From the NCBI RefSeq assembly GCF_025517535.1, contig NZ_JAOPKC010000044.1, positions 1 through 5,419 on the forward strand: DNA of 5,419 nucleotides, written 5' to 3'. The notes beneath the pieces were generated by a model. It had not been told where the DNA came from. It saw only the letters and a program-made list of their open reading frames with translations, and made no database searches. Both the position numbers and the translations under genes were made by a program. This DNA is from Halapricum hydrolyticum (lineage in GTDB: Archaea > Halobacteriota > Halobacteria > Halobacteriales > Haloarculaceae). Below, in pieces: positions 5,355 through 5,419 of this stretch. Every line of letters starts with the position of its first letter. The first letter of the stretch is position 1.

Positions 5355-5419
5355 ATGAACGAACAGGTGATCGATTTCTTCCATCAGGTCATCGACGCCA
5401 CGATCATTATTGTCCCGAA
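5355..5419 (+). CDS. Start of an unrecognised protein, partial (runs off the window)
   Basis: An ATG at 5355, directly after an in-frame TGA, opens a frame that reads MNEQVIDFFHQVIDATIIIVP and continues past the last base. Twenty-one codons are visible. Their third positions are mostly G/C (16 of 21) and second positions mostly A/T, the signature of coding sequence in this strand and frame. The stretch becomes hydrophobic at its end (ATIIIVP), so it may lead into a membrane helix; this is too little to name a family. No Shine-Dalgarno is seen. It would be divergent from the hydrogenase operon. The opposite strand is also open here but uses codons disfavoured in the neighbouring genes. Confidence 0.4.
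   Translation, partial: MNEQVIDFFHQVIDATIIIVP

Overview
The window is haloarchaeal chromosome-like DNA. The predicted proteins are rich in Asp and Glu, codon third positions favour G/C, and genes are preceded by archaeal-style GGAGG sites or appear leaderless. The most informative content is a four-gene minus-strand operon for a soluble, NAD(P)-linked [NiFe] hydrogenase (sulfhydrogenase type, group 3b). It has the same beta-gamma-delta-alpha order as the Pyrococcus furiosus hydBGDA operon. A hydrogenase of this kind is uncommon in a mostly aerobic heterotrophic group and suggests a fermentative or sulfur-respiring lineage (Halorhabdus- or Halodesulfurarchaeum-like). That placement is inference from gene content and was not searched.

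Layout. Positions 1-327 are an intergenic region. It holds a strong GC-rich palindrome (17-38) and a segment (about 221-256) that resembles the right-end hairpin of IS200/IS605 (IS1341/TnpB-type) elements, with no tnpB gene attached. Next comes a plus-strand MscS-family mechanosensitive channel gene (328-1224). A 73-bp convergent spacer follows, with a T-run and a hairpin. The hydrogenase operon then reads right to left: beta (iron-sulfur, 5253-4216), gamma (FAD/NAD(P)/2Fe-2S, 4223-3366), delta (small subunit, 3369-2602) and alpha (NiFe large subunit, 2605-1298). Consecutive genes overlap by 4-8 bp and each has its own Shine-Dalgarno sequence. About 100 bp of likely divergent promoter DNA follows, with a 7+7 bp inverted repeat. 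A plus-strand ORF starts at 5355 and runs off the end.

Expected function. Alpha binds the NiFe centre; its CxxC pairs and the C-terminal DPCxxCxxH are intact. Delta relays electrons through three iron-sulfur clusters to beta and gamma, where FAD exchanges them with NAD(P)H. The enzyme could evolve H2 to dispose of reductant or take up H2 to make NAD(P)H.

The main oddities are in the electron-transfer chain. In delta, one of the four proximal-cluster cysteines is Asp (D22). In beta, all four cysteines that I recall at the equivalent N-terminal positions of P. furiosus HydB are replaced (Y96, M131, S138, A140), which suggests one whole cluster has been lost. No maturation genes (hypA-F, endopeptidase) lie in the window.
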